A stretch of 15,713 bases of DNA from Sphingomonas sanxanigenens (GTDB lineage Bacteria > Pseudomonadota > Alphaproteobacteria > Sphingomonadales > Sphingomonadaceae). Numbering within the stretch: position 1 is the first letter of the stretch; every line of letters begins with the position of its first letter. Shown here piece by piece: positions 6,788 to 13,796 of the stretch. The stretch covers positions 1-15,713 of the forward strand of contig QFNN01000069.1 in assembly GCA_003240855.1 (NCBI GenBank), read 5' to 3'. Position numbers and translations under genes: made by a program. The notes under the pieces are model-generated. The model was given only the letters and a program-made list of their open reading frames with translations, did no database searches and was not told the DNA's origin.

Positions 6788-8293
6788 TTAGCGCGCAGCA
6801 AGCCGCGTCGGTGCGCTGCGCGAGGCCCACTGGAGCGGAGCATCGCCGGCGACGCCGCGCACGAAACAGGCGCCGCCCGCAGTCTTGATCCGCTCGCATA
6901 CCCGCACGGCTTCCGACCGCGCCGCAAAGCCGCCGATCGACAGGCGATACAGCGTCGCCGAAGCAGGCGTGGCGCGCACATAGGTCGCCGTGGAAGGCGA
7001 GAAGTCACGAAGCGACCCGAAGCGGCCCACCGCCTTGTTCCACGCAGTCTCGACGCGCGACGCGCTCGAGAATGCGCCGAGCTGGACGACGAACTGGCCG
7101 CCGGTCGCGGCAGGCTTCACATAGGCGGCCCGCTGAAAGCCTGCGGGACGCAGCACGCGCGCCTTGGTTTCGGTCGCGGCGACACGCTCGGGCGCGAAGG
7201 CGGCCGCGCGCTGCGGCTTGCTGGCCAGGAAGCTGTCCAGCCCTTCGGTCCGGTCGGCGGCCGCCTTGACGGGCAGCGCCTGCACAATCTCTGCGCGCGG
7301 CGCAAAGGTGACGCCCGCAAAATTGGTCTGCGTTTCCGACGAGACCGGCGCGGGCGCAGGCTCTGCCGAAGCGACGATCAGCGGCGCGCTCTGCTGCTCG
7401 ATGATCGGCGCAACGGGCGCGGAAACCGGCGCCGGATCGGCCTGCGCAACGGCGACAGGCGCTGGCTCGGGTGCCGCAGCGACTGTGGGAACCGGAGCCG
7501 GAACGGATTTGGCCTGCGCCAGCGCGACAGGCTGAGCGTCAACCGCGCCAAGCGCGAGCCGCGTCGGCTGGCCGGCGTCGGCGACGGGACTGATCCCCAG
7601 CAGTGACGCGACCTGATCGGACGCCGAAGCCGGCCGGGCGAACTGCGACCACTGCATGATCCGCTCCGTCACCTGATCTTCGGGCAAATCATAGGACGCC
7701 ATTACCTTCGCATCCGACCAGCGGCCGGCGAGCGCGTAGGACAGCGCAAGATTCTGCCGGGTCTTGGCGTCGGCCTGACCGGCGCGCACCACGCCTTCGA
7801 GCAGGCTCACCGCCGCAGCCGGATCGCCGGCCAGCGCCAGCGCAAGCCCGCGATCGCTCGCCGGGATCGACGCCGCGTTGGTCGACAGCGTCTCGCGCGC
7901 ATCCTCCTTGCCGCCAAGCGCCGTCTCGATCAGCGCGAGGTTGAGCGCGGCGCGCCCGTTCCCCGGATCGAGGTCAAGCACGTCGCGGAAAGTCGTCCCC
8001 GCCGAAAACAGACGCCCGCCGGCCAGATAGGCGCGGCCGAGCAGCATGCGGGAAGCCGCATCGCGCGGACTCGCCGCCACTGCTTCCTCGGCGAAGCCGA
8101 TCGCGGCGGCGAAATCCTTCTTGGCCAGCGCCTTTTCGGCACGATCGGCAGACTTCATCGCATCGCGCGACTGTTCGGTCGTGCCCGAGGCGTTGGCGCT
8201 GGGCGCGAGCCCCACATTGCCAGCCCCCACCATCGCCGCAGCGATGATGAGCGAAGAAGCGGCGATCCGGGTCAGAACACGCTTGTTGATCAT
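6788..8293 (-). CDS. Secreted TPR and SPOR-domain protein
   Basis: The 501-aa product starts MINKRVLTRIAAS and has a signal-peptide-like N-terminus ending near residue 36 (SANAS). Residues about 45-215 are TPR-like, with patterns such as AEKALAKKDFAAAIGFAEEA and ALNLALIETALGGKEDA. A long Pro/Ala/Val-rich linker follows (about 245-345). The C-terminus from about residue 398 is a SPOR domain (FVVQLGAFSS through ICERIK-like VCERIKTAGGACFVRGV). SPOR domains bind denuded septal peptidoglycan, so a periplasmic role at the division site is likely. It is the last gene of the ParA operon, 10 bp after the preceding stop, with a GGGGA ribosome-binding site. The plus-strand gene at 9818 encodes a second protein of the same general design. 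Confidence 0.85.
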   Translation of the reverse strand: MINKRVLTRIAASSLIIAAAMVGAGNVGLAPSANASGTTEQSRDAMKSADRAEKALAKKDFAAAIGFAEEAVAASPRDAASRMLLGRAYLAGGRLFSAGTTFRDVLDLDPGNGRAALNLALIETALGGKEDARETLSTNAASIPASDRGLALALAGDPAAAVSLLEGVVRAGQADAKTRQNLALSYALAGRWSDAKVMASYDLPEDQVTERIMQWSQFARPASASDQVASLLGISPVADAGQPTRLALGAVDAQPVALAQAKSVPAPVPTVAAAPEPAPVAVAQADPAPVSAPVAPIIEQQSAPLIVASAEPAPAPVSSETQTNFAGVTFAPRAEIVQALPVKAAADRTEGLDSFLASKPQRAAAFAPERVAATETKARVLRPAGFQRAAYVKPAATGGQFVVQLGAFSSASRVETAWNKAVGRFGSLRDFSPSTATYVRATPASATLYRLSIGGFAARSEAVRVCERIKTAGGACFVRGVAGDAPLQWASRSAPTRLAAR

Positions 8294-8303
8294 CTTGTCC
8301 CCC

Positions 8304-8864
8304 TCAGCCCGCGTTACGTGCGGGCACCTGTCCGGCAAGCGAATCGAGTTCGGCGATGGTCGCGAGGAAATTGTCGAGCGCCTCGGTGACGATCTGCTGG
8401 GCCGATCGGTTGCTCACCGCGCAGGCCAGCCGCAGCCGGAGATGGCGATCAGCGTCAAGACGCAGCGTGAAGGCGGCCTTCGCCTTGGTGCTGTTCGCCG
8501 GCACGCGGCTGATCACCATCTGCTTCTTGGGCCGCGCCGTATCGCGCTTGATCGGGGTGACCTCGGCGGACTTCGACGGCGATTTGGCTTCCGGCTGGGC
8601 CGCCGGCGTTTCGATTTCGGCGGCAAGCGCCTCACGCTGGCGGATCACCGCCGGCACGGGCGCGACGACCGGCGTTTCGCTGACCGGGGTCGGCGCCGGG
8701 CGCGGCGCATCATATCCCATGTCGTTCCAGCCAAGATCCTCGTGGCCGGCGCCCGTCATCGGGCCGAAACCGGCAAAGCCCTGCGGACGCATGGCGGGCT
8801 TCGCCTGTCCCTTGCGCGCCAAAAGACCCGAGGTGAGCGAAGCAAAGGGCTTCGGTTCAGACAT
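8304..8864 (-). CDS. Disordered protein with C-terminal ribbon-helix-helix-like segment, ParA neighbour
   Basis: I do not recognise a named family for this 186-aa protein. The N-terminus holds a compact basic motif, FASLTSGLLARKGQAKPAMR (7-26). Residues 30-125 are Pro/Ala/Val-rich and probably disordered. Residues 129-167 read KAAFTLRLDADRHLRL, then a helix-turn, then SAQQIVTEALDNFL, which resembles the strand-helix-helix of RHH (CopG/Arc-like) DNA-binding or dimerisation domains. It starts 15 bp after the parA stop with a GGGAG-like ribosome-binding site and ends 10 bp before the TPR-SPOR gene. Position and layout (basic N-terminal tail, disordered middle, dimerising end) suggest a partner or adaptor of the ParA ATPase, as with ParG-like or other small ParA partners. 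That role is inferred. Confidence 0.75.
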   Translation of the reverse strand: MSEPKPFASLTSGLLARKGQAKPAMRPQGFAGFGPMTGAGHEDLGWNDMGYDAPRPAPTPVSETPVVAPVPAVIRQREALAAEIETPAAQPEAKSPSKSAEVTPIKRDTARPKKQMVISRVPANSTKAKAAFTLRLDADRHLRLRLACAVSNRSAQQIVTEALDNFLATIAELDSLAGQVPARNAG

Positions 8865-8878
8865 GTGCCCCGCTCCCT

Positions 8879-9598
8879 TCACTGGCCGACCACGCGACGG
8901 CCGAAGCCGCCACCCGCCGGACGATGGCCGAAGCCCGCCTGGCTGACGCCCGGCGCGCTGAACACGGTGCGGCGGAAGTTCTTCTCCAGCCGGTCGGAAA
9001 TATAGGTCCACAGCTCGCGCACTTCAGCGGCGGAGCGGCCGTTGGGATCGATTTCCATCACCGTGCGGCCGTCGATCATCGACGCCGCGAAGTCAGTGCG
9101 ATGATGCAGGGTGATCGGCGCGACCGTGCCGTGCTGCGACAGTGCGACGGCGGCTTCGCTGGTGATCTTGGCCTTGGGGGTCGCGCCGTTGACGACGAAG
9201 ATCAGCGGCTTGCCGGCGCGGTCGCACAGATCGACGGTGGCGCCCACGGCGCGCAGATCGTGCGGGCTCGGGCGCGTCGGGATGACGATCAGCTCGGCGA
9301 CGGCGATGACGCTCTGGATCGCCATGGTGATCGCGGGCGGCGTATCGATGACCGCCAGCTTGAACCCCTGCTGGCGCAGCATCTCCAGATCCGAGGCAAG
9401 TCGCGCGACGGTGGTCTGCGCGAAGGCCGGGAACTCATCCTCGCGTTCGTTCCACCAGTCAGCCAGCGAGCCCTGCGGATCGATGTCGATCAGCACCACG
9501 GGGCCAGCCCCGGCCAACTGGGCCTGGACGGCGAGATGACCGGACAGGGTGGTTTTCCCCGATCCGCCCTTTTGCGAAGCCATCGCCAAAACGCGCAT
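8879..9598 (-). CDS. Orphan ParA-family ATPase
   Basis: The 239-aa product is a ParA/MinD-type P-loop ATPase that would dimerise with ATP and position cargo on the nucleoid or a membrane. It starts MRVLAMASQKGGSGKTT, the deviant Walker A with Lys10 and Lys15. LIDIDPQGSLADWW (Asp38, Asp40) is the Walker A' region, LAVIDTPPA (Asp85) is Walker B, and RTDFAASMIDGRTV with EIDPNGRSA lies near 167-190. The chosen ATG has GGGGA just upstream; the longer open frame adds an unrelated stretch. It lacks a ParA N-terminal HTH and has no parB next to it, so it is not the chromosome-segregation parA and does not look like MipZ. A Gly/Arg-rich tail (222-239) is unusual. It heads an operon with an RHH-like protein and a TPR-SPOR protein, so a role in positioning an envelope or division complex is plausible. 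Confidence 0.9.
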   Translation of the reverse strand: MRVLAMASQKGGSGKTTLSGHLAVQAQLAGAGPVVLIDIDPQGSLADWWNEREDEFPAFAQTTVARLASDLEMLRQQGFKLAVIDTPPAITMAIQSVIAVAELIVIPTRPSPHDLRAVGATVDLCDRAGKPLIFVVNGATPKAKITSEAAVALSQHGTVAPITLHHRTDFAASMIDGRTVMEIDPNGRSAAEVRELWTYISDRLEKNFRRTVFSAPGVSQAGFGHRPAGGGFGRRVVGQ

Positions 9599-9647
9599 TT
9601 CATCCCCTTCGGGTAAAAGTCCCTCTCCACTGTGGTCGCATCGGGAG

Positions 9648-9663
9648 CCTAAAATCTGGTTAA
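9648..9663 (-). promoter_or_regulatory. CtrA-box-like site upstream of the parA operon
   Basis: On the minus strand the sequence reads TTAAC-CAGATT-TTAGG, 50-65 bases before the parA start. The alphaproteobacterial CtrA consensus is TTAAC-N6-TTAAC (or TTAA-N7-TTAA); the first half is exact and the second matches 3 of 5. The location suits a promoter-proximal site, but a single imperfect site can be chance. Confidence 0.3.
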
Positions 9664-9733
9664 TGCGCGCGGCGTCGCGCCGTCGTGGCGGCAAACGGCG
9701 GACGATGCGGAGACGCAGGTAAAGGAAGGCGTG

Positions 9734-9779
9734 AATCCCGCGTCGAACTTGGATAACATATCCTTAGGAAAGCGGGATT
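9734..9779. promoter_or_regulatory. Nested palindrome upstream of the Sel1-SPOR gene
   Basis: An outer perfect 8-bp inverted repeat (AATCCCGC 9734-9741, GCGGGATT 9772-9779) encloses a nearly centred inner dyad (GGATA 9751-9755, ACA, TATCC 9759-9763). The spacers are 9 and 8 bases. It lies 38 bp before the start of the plus-strand gene. It could be a two-site operator or a leader hairpin; no known regulator is recognised. Confidence 0.4.
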
Positions 9780-9817
9780 ATCGCTGCCGGGCGGTACTTT
9801 TCGGGGTTGGACAACGG

Positions 9818-10912
9818 ATGCGGACTGTTTTGATGCGCGCTTTGATCGCCGGGTTCGCGCTTGCCGCCACGACGCCTGCGCTTGCCGACGTCAAGACGGG
9901 CGTCGACGCATGGGAGGCCGGCGATTTCGCGGGGGCCGTCGCCGAATGGCGGCCACTGGCCGTCGCAGGCGATCCCGATGCCCAGTTCAACCTCGCACAG
10001 GCCTACAAGCTCGGTCGCGGCGCGCCGCAGGATCTGAACATCGCGGAGGATTGGTATCGCAAGGCCGCGCAGAAGGGCCATGCCCAGGCCGAGGACAATC
10101 TCGGCCTCATCCTGTTCCAGAACAACAAGCGACAAGAAGCGATGCCATGGATCCGCAAGTCCGCCGATCGCGGCGAACCGCGGGCGCAATATGTCCTCGG
10201 CACCGCGATGTTCAACGGCGACCTTGCGGAGAAAGACTGGCCGCGCGCCTATGCGCTGATGACGCGATCGTCGGCGCAGGGGATCACGCAGGCGACCGCC
10301 AGTCTCGCGCAGATGGACAAATATCTGTCGGCGAATGATCGCACCAAAGGCATCGCGCTCGCGCGGACCATGGCGGCGGCCCAGCCCGGCCCGCCCCCCG
10401 CGCCCGCCGCCCAGGCTGGCCTGGGCACGGCGCGTGCGCCGATCCCGATGGCGCCGCGTCCCGCCAAGCCCGCGATCGCCGCTACGCAGCTCCCGCCGTC
10501 GCAGGTCGGCGCAGGCTATGCGCCCCCCCCGGCGGCGACACCCTCAGCGTCGCCGCGCCCGGTTCAGATGGCCGCTGCCTCCAGGCCTGCGCCGCCGCCC
10601 GCCCCGAAACCAGCGCCAGCGCCGGCCGCGCCGAAGCCGCGCGTCGCGCCTCCGGTCGCTGCCGCGACCGTCGCCGCTTCCACCGGCGGCTGGCGCGTCC
10701 AGCTCGGCGCGTTCAGCGACGAAGGCCGCGCCCGCGCGCTATGGAGCAGGAGCGCGACGCTGGAGGGCTTTGCCGCGCTCCAGCCCGCTTATGAGAAGGC
10801 CGGAGCCATCACCCGCCTGCGCGCAGGCCCGGTTGAGACGAAGGCCGCAGCCGAAAAGCTCTGCGCGACCGCTAAGGCTGCCGGCAACGCCTGCCTCATC
10901 GTCGCGCCCTAG
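9818..10912 (+). CDS. Secreted Sel1-repeat and SPOR-domain protein
   Basis: The 364-aa product starts MRTVLMRALIAGF and has a signal peptide with likely cleavage after PALA (residue 23). Residues about 28-190 are Sel1-like repeats (AVAGDPDAQFNLAQAYKLG, DWYRKAAQKGHAQAEDNLG, KSADRGEPRAQYVLGTAMF). A Pro/Ala linker (about 207-289) follows, then a C-terminal SPOR domain (GGWRVQLGAFSDE from about 290, ending CLIVAP). Sel1 plus SPOR proteins are typically periplasmic peptidoglycan-linked factors of division or envelope assembly; the partner is unknown. The start is the first ATG that gives a normal signal peptide; the ATG at 9833 is an alternative. It is divergent from the parA operon, which encodes another SPOR protein. 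Confidence 0.88.
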   Translation: MRTVLMRALIAGFALAATTPALADVKTGVDAWEAGDFAGAVAEWRPLAVAGDPDAQFNLAQAYKLGRGAPQDLNIAEDWYRKAAQKGHAQAEDNLGLILFQNNKRQEAMPWIRKSADRGEPRAQYVLGTAMFNGDLAEKDWPRAYALMTRSSAQGITQATASLAQMDKYLSANDRTKGIALARTMAAAQPGPPPAPAAQAGLGTARAPIPMAPRPAKPAIAATQLPPSQVGAGYAPPPAATPSASPRPVQMAAASRPAPPPAPKPAPAPAAPKPRVAPPVAAATVAASTGGWRVQLGAFSDEGRARALWSRSATLEGFAALQPAYEKAGAITRLRAGPVETKAAAEKLCATAKAAGNACLIVAP

Positions 10913-11006
10913 CGCAGGCCACCGCCTGAAAAGCTGTCCTACAGCCCGGCCGCGCTGCTAGGCAGGCTGCGCGCAAATCAGTCCGCTCTTTGACATCGCC
11001 CGAACT

Positions 11007-11054
11007 CGGAAGTTGAGAAAACCGCTCCAGCCTCTCAACTTTGTCAACTTCCGG
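11007..11054. repeat. Mutually exclusive stem-loops in a convergent spacer
   Basis: One arm, CGGAAGTTGAGA (11007-11018), can pair with either of two downstream arms. AAGTTGAGA (11010-11018) matches TCTCAACTT (11033-11041). CGGAAGTTG (11007-11015) matches CAACTTCCG (11045-11053). Each pairing is a perfect 9 bp and the two cannot form together. It lies in the 203-bp gap between the convergent Sel1-SPOR and peptidase genes, where no gene is seen. It may act as a bidirectional terminator, although no T-run follows on either strand. Confidence 0.5.
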
Positions 11055-11115
11055 AAAGTAGAATCGCGCTTTTCCGCCATTCCCTACAACGGGCAGCGTG
11101 ACGATGGGCGCACGC

Positions 11116-13326
11116 TCACTCGCCCTTGCCGAGCACCTTTGCGTCGAGGAAGCTTTCGATCGTCCGGTAGAGGTGGACGCTGATCCCCGGCCCCGCCACG
11201 CGGTGCCCCTGCCCCGGATAGACCATCGTCTCGAACGGCACGGCCGCACCCTGCAGCTTCGCCATCAGCGCGGTCGAATTGTCGAACACCACATTGTCGT
11301 CCGACATGCCGTGGATCAGCAGCAGCGGATCGGCGATCCCGGTCGCCTCGGTCAGCGCATCCGATTTCACATAGGGCGCCGGATCGGTCGCGGGATTGCC
11401 CATATAGCGTTCGGTATAATGGGTGTCGTAAAGTTCCCATCTGGTCGGCGGCGCGCCGGCCACGCCCGCTGCGAACACGCCGGGCGCAGCTTCCAGCAGC
11501 TTCAGCGTCATATAGCCGCCGTAGGACCAGCCAAAGACCGCGATGCGTTTGGGATCGACATCGGCGCGCGCCTTCAGCCACGCCACGCCCTTCAACTGGT
11601 CGGCCACTTCGACGCTGCCCATGGCGCGATAGATCTGGTCCTCGAACGCTTTGCCGCGATCAGGCGTGCCGCGATTGTCGATCGAAAAGACGATCCAGCC
11701 CTTCGAGACGAAATATTCCTGGATCGGGTTCACCCAGTCGCGCGTCACCTGCCGGCCGGCGCCCGGCCCGCCATAGACCTGAACCAGCACCGGGCGCGGA
11801 CCGCTGAAGCCCTTGGGCACGAAGATCTTATATTGCAGATCGGACCCGTCATCGGCCTTGATGACGCCGAACTGGGGCACGACATGCGCCGCCTTGAACG
11901 GCGCATAGGGATGGTCGCCGTCGATCGCGTTGCGCTCGATCCATGCGATGCGCTTGCCGCTCGCATCAGCAAGGTAGCTTTGCGGCGGCTGCGCGGGGGA
12001 CTGGCGCGTCACGATCAGCCGCGTCGCATTGTCGTCCATCGCCGCATTGTGGCTGAAGCCGTTCTCGGTCAGTTGCTGGATCAGCCCCGGATGCGCCAGG
12101 TCGACCGAGTAAAGCTGCCATTCGAGCGGCGTATCCTTGTTGGCAATAAAATAGATGCGCCCGCGGGTCTGATCGACGCCGACGACGGACCGCACTTCCC
12201 ATGCCCCTTTGGTCAACTGGGTCCAGCGCCCGGATTTCCAGAAATAGAGATGGCTGTAGCCGTCACGTTCCGACGACCAGAGCAGACCGCCATTGCGCAG
12301 CGGCTTGAAATTGTCGTGGAGGTTGAGCCAGGTCCTGGCGGTCTCGGAAAAGACGATGCTCGCGGCCCCCGTCGCCGGATCGACTTTCAGCATGTCGAGC
12401 TTCTTCTGGTCGCGGCTTTCGCGCTGGACGTAGAGCGCCGATCCGTCGGGCGCCCAATCCACGCGCGCGAGGTAGATATCCTTGTTGGCGCCCAGATCGA
12501 CTTTCACCGCCCCGCTGCCGTCCGGCGCCATTACATAAAGCTCTACGACGGCATTGGGCGTGCCCGCCTTGGGATAGCGCTGGTCATAGACCCTGGTGCC
12601 GTCCGCACCGATCGCCGCCCGCGTAACGATAGCGACCGGGTTTTCGTCGACGCGCGCCACCGCGAGGCGCTTGTCGTCGGGCGACCACCAATGGCCGCGT
12701 GTCCGGTGCATTTCCTCCTGCGCGACGAACTCCGCCACGCCCCAGCTTAGCGTGCCGCCGCCATCGCGCGTCAGTTGCGTTTCAGCGCCGCTCGCCAGAT
12801 CGAGCACGAACAGATTCTGGTCGCGCACGAAAGAGACGAAGCCGCCCTTCGGGCTCGTCGTCCCATCGAGTTCGCTCGTCGCGCTGCTGGTCAGCCGGCG
12901 AACGCTGCCGTCCAGCCCGGCGAGATAGAGATCGCCGTCGAGCGGCACGAGGATCGACTTGCCGTCCGCGCTCCAGTCATAGGCGACGATGCCTTTCAGG
13001 TCGGCGATGCGCGCACGCTCGCGCTGCATCTTCTCCGCCTCGGACAATTCCGCGCCGCTGCCGAGCTTCCTTGAATCGACGAGCATTTTTTCCGCGCCCG
13101 TCGACGTATCGACGGCCCACAGATCGAACCGTTCCTTCTCGTCAGGCCGGTTGCGAAGCAAGGTCAGCCAGCGGCCGTCGGGCGACAACTTCACCGCGCG
13201 CGGCGTGGGCCCGGAAAGCGAGGGGTTTCCGAACACGCGTTCGAGGCTGAGCTTTTCGGGCTGCTGGGCGTTGGCTTGGGTCATCGTCATCATGAGCGCG
13301 GTAGAGATCAGCAGCGTCCTGAACAT
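11116..13326 (-). CDS. Secreted DPP4-family (S9B) dipeptidyl peptidase
   Basis: The 736-aa product is a serine exopeptidase expected to remove N-terminal dipeptides, in the periplasm or outside. A signal peptide is clear (MFRTLLISTALMMTMTQANA, cleavage before QQ). A beta-propeller domain spans about residues 30-480. It contains the double glutamate Glu204-Glu205 in FVAQEEMHRTRGHWWSPD, which matches the N-terminus-anchoring EE motif of dipeptidyl peptidase IV. The alpha/beta-hydrolase domain carries Ser601 in GWSYGGYM, Asp676 in HGMSDDNVVF and His708 in YPGQGHRV. The length is normal for bacterial DPP4. The start is supported by the signal peptide and AGGA upstream; the open frame continues upstream into rplS out of frame, which is a shadow. 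It lies 85 bp after rplS on the same strand, separated by two hairpins. Confidence 0.93.
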   Translation of the reverse strand: MFRTLLISTALMMTMTQANAQQPEKLSLERVFGNPSLSGPTPRAVKLSPDGRWLTLLRNRPDEKERFDLWAVDTSTGAEKMLVDSRKLGSGAELSEAEKMQRERARIADLKGIVAYDWSADGKSILVPLDGDLYLAGLDGSVRRLTSSATSELDGTTSPKGGFVSFVRDQNLFVLDLASGAETQLTRDGGGTLSWGVAEFVAQEEMHRTRGHWWSPDDKRLAVARVDENPVAIVTRAAIGADGTRVYDQRYPKAGTPNAVVELYVMAPDGSGAVKVDLGANKDIYLARVDWAPDGSALYVQRESRDQKKLDMLKVDPATGAASIVFSETARTWLNLHDNFKPLRNGGLLWSSERDGYSHLYFWKSGRWTQLTKGAWEVRSVVGVDQTRGRIYFIANKDTPLEWQLYSVDLAHPGLIQQLTENGFSHNAAMDDNATRLIVTRQSPAQPPQSYLADASGKRIAWIERNAIDGDHPYAPFKAAHVVPQFGVIKADDGSDLQYKIFVPKGFSGPRPVLVQVYGGPGAGRQVTRDWVNPIQEYFVSKGWIVFSIDNRGTPDRGKAFEDQIYRAMGSVEVADQLKGVAWLKARADVDPKRIAVFGWSYGGYMTLKLLEAAPGVFAAGVAGAPPTRWELYDTHYTERYMGNPATDPAPYVKSDALTEATGIADPLLLIHGMSDDNVVFDNSTALMAKLQGAAVPFETMVYPGQGHRVAGPGISVHLYRTIESFLDAKVLGKGE

Positions 13327-13344
13327 CAAGGAATCCTGAACGTG

Positions 13345-13399
13345 GAACGGGCGCCGACACCAAAGTGCCGACGCCCGTTCGTAGCCTGCGAAACGCAGG
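13345..13399 (-). terminator. Two tandem hairpins after rplS
   Basis: On the plus strand, GAACGGGCG (13345-13353) pairs with CGCCCGTTC (13372-13380). The inner part (CGACAC with GTGCCG) extends the stem with one wobble, giving about 15 bp. A smaller hairpin, CCTGCG-AAA-CGCAGG (13385-13399), lies nearer the rplS stop. Neither has a good T-run on the minus strand. They probably mark the end of the ribosomal operon, with partial read-through into the peptidase gene possible. Confidence 0.5.
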
Positions 13400-13411
13400 A
13401 GTGAAAGCCGA

Positions 13412-13792
13412 TCAGGCCTCCGCCGCCTCACGCGTGTCGCGACGCTCGGCGATACGGGCCGACTTGCCGCGACGACCGCGCAGATAATAGAGCTTCGCGC
13501 GACGGACGACGCCGCGACGAACGACCTCGATCGAATCGATGTTCGGCGAATAGAGCGGGAAAACGCGCTCCACGCCTTCGCCGAACGAAATCTTGCGAAC
13601 GGTGAACGAGGAACCCATGCCCTTGTTGGCGCGGGCGATGCAGACGCCTTCATAGGCCTGAACGCGGGTGCGCTCGCCTTCGACGACCTTCACGCCGACG
13701 CGGACCGTGTCGCCCGGACGGAACTCGGGAATCTTCTTGGTGCTGTTGAACTGCTCGATCGCCTCGGCTTCGAGCTGCTGGATGAGGTTCAT
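13412..13792 (-). CDS. rplS: 50S ribosomal protein L19
   Basis: L19 sits at the 30S-50S interface of the ribosome. The 126-aa product starts MNLIQQLEAEAIEQF and shows the family pattern: FRPGDTVRVGVKVVEGERTR, QAYEGVCIAR, FTVRKISFGEGVERVFPLYS, and KLYYLRGRRGKSARI near the end. The C-terminus has a short extra tail, RRDTREAAEA. The gene starts 4 bp after the trmD stop and is the last ribosomal gene of the ffh-rpsP-rimM-trmD-rplS cluster. Confidence 0.98.
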   Translation of the reverse strand: MNLIQQLEAEAIEQFNSTKKIPEFRPGDTVRVGVKVVEGERTRVQAYEGVCIARANKGMGSSFTVRKISFGEGVERVFPLYSPNIDSIEVVRRGVVRRAKLYYLRGRRGKSARIAERRDTREAAEA

Positions 13793-13796
13793 GCCT

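Noticed and set aside
8879..9598. MipZ or chromosomal ParA identity for the ATPase
   Set aside because: There is no parB or replication-origin genes nearby, no N-terminal HTH, and the neighbours are an RHH-like protein and a SPOR protein.
10380..10680. Proline/alanine-rich repetitive stretch as a possible DNA repeat array
   Set aside because: It is a low-complexity linker inside the Sel1-SPOR protein; no regular DNA period is visible.
10896..11249. 117-codon minus-strand open frame covering the convergent spacer, with a fairly protein-like middle part
   Set aside because: It overlaps the peptidase 3' end out of frame and runs through the alternative hairpins. No ribosome-binding site or motif supports it.
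11098..12750. Long 550-codon open frame on the plus strand opposite the DPP4 gene
   Set aside because: It is the mirror of a GC-rich gene with clear catalytic motifs on the minus strand. Its translation is His/Arg/Asp-rich with no family resemblance.
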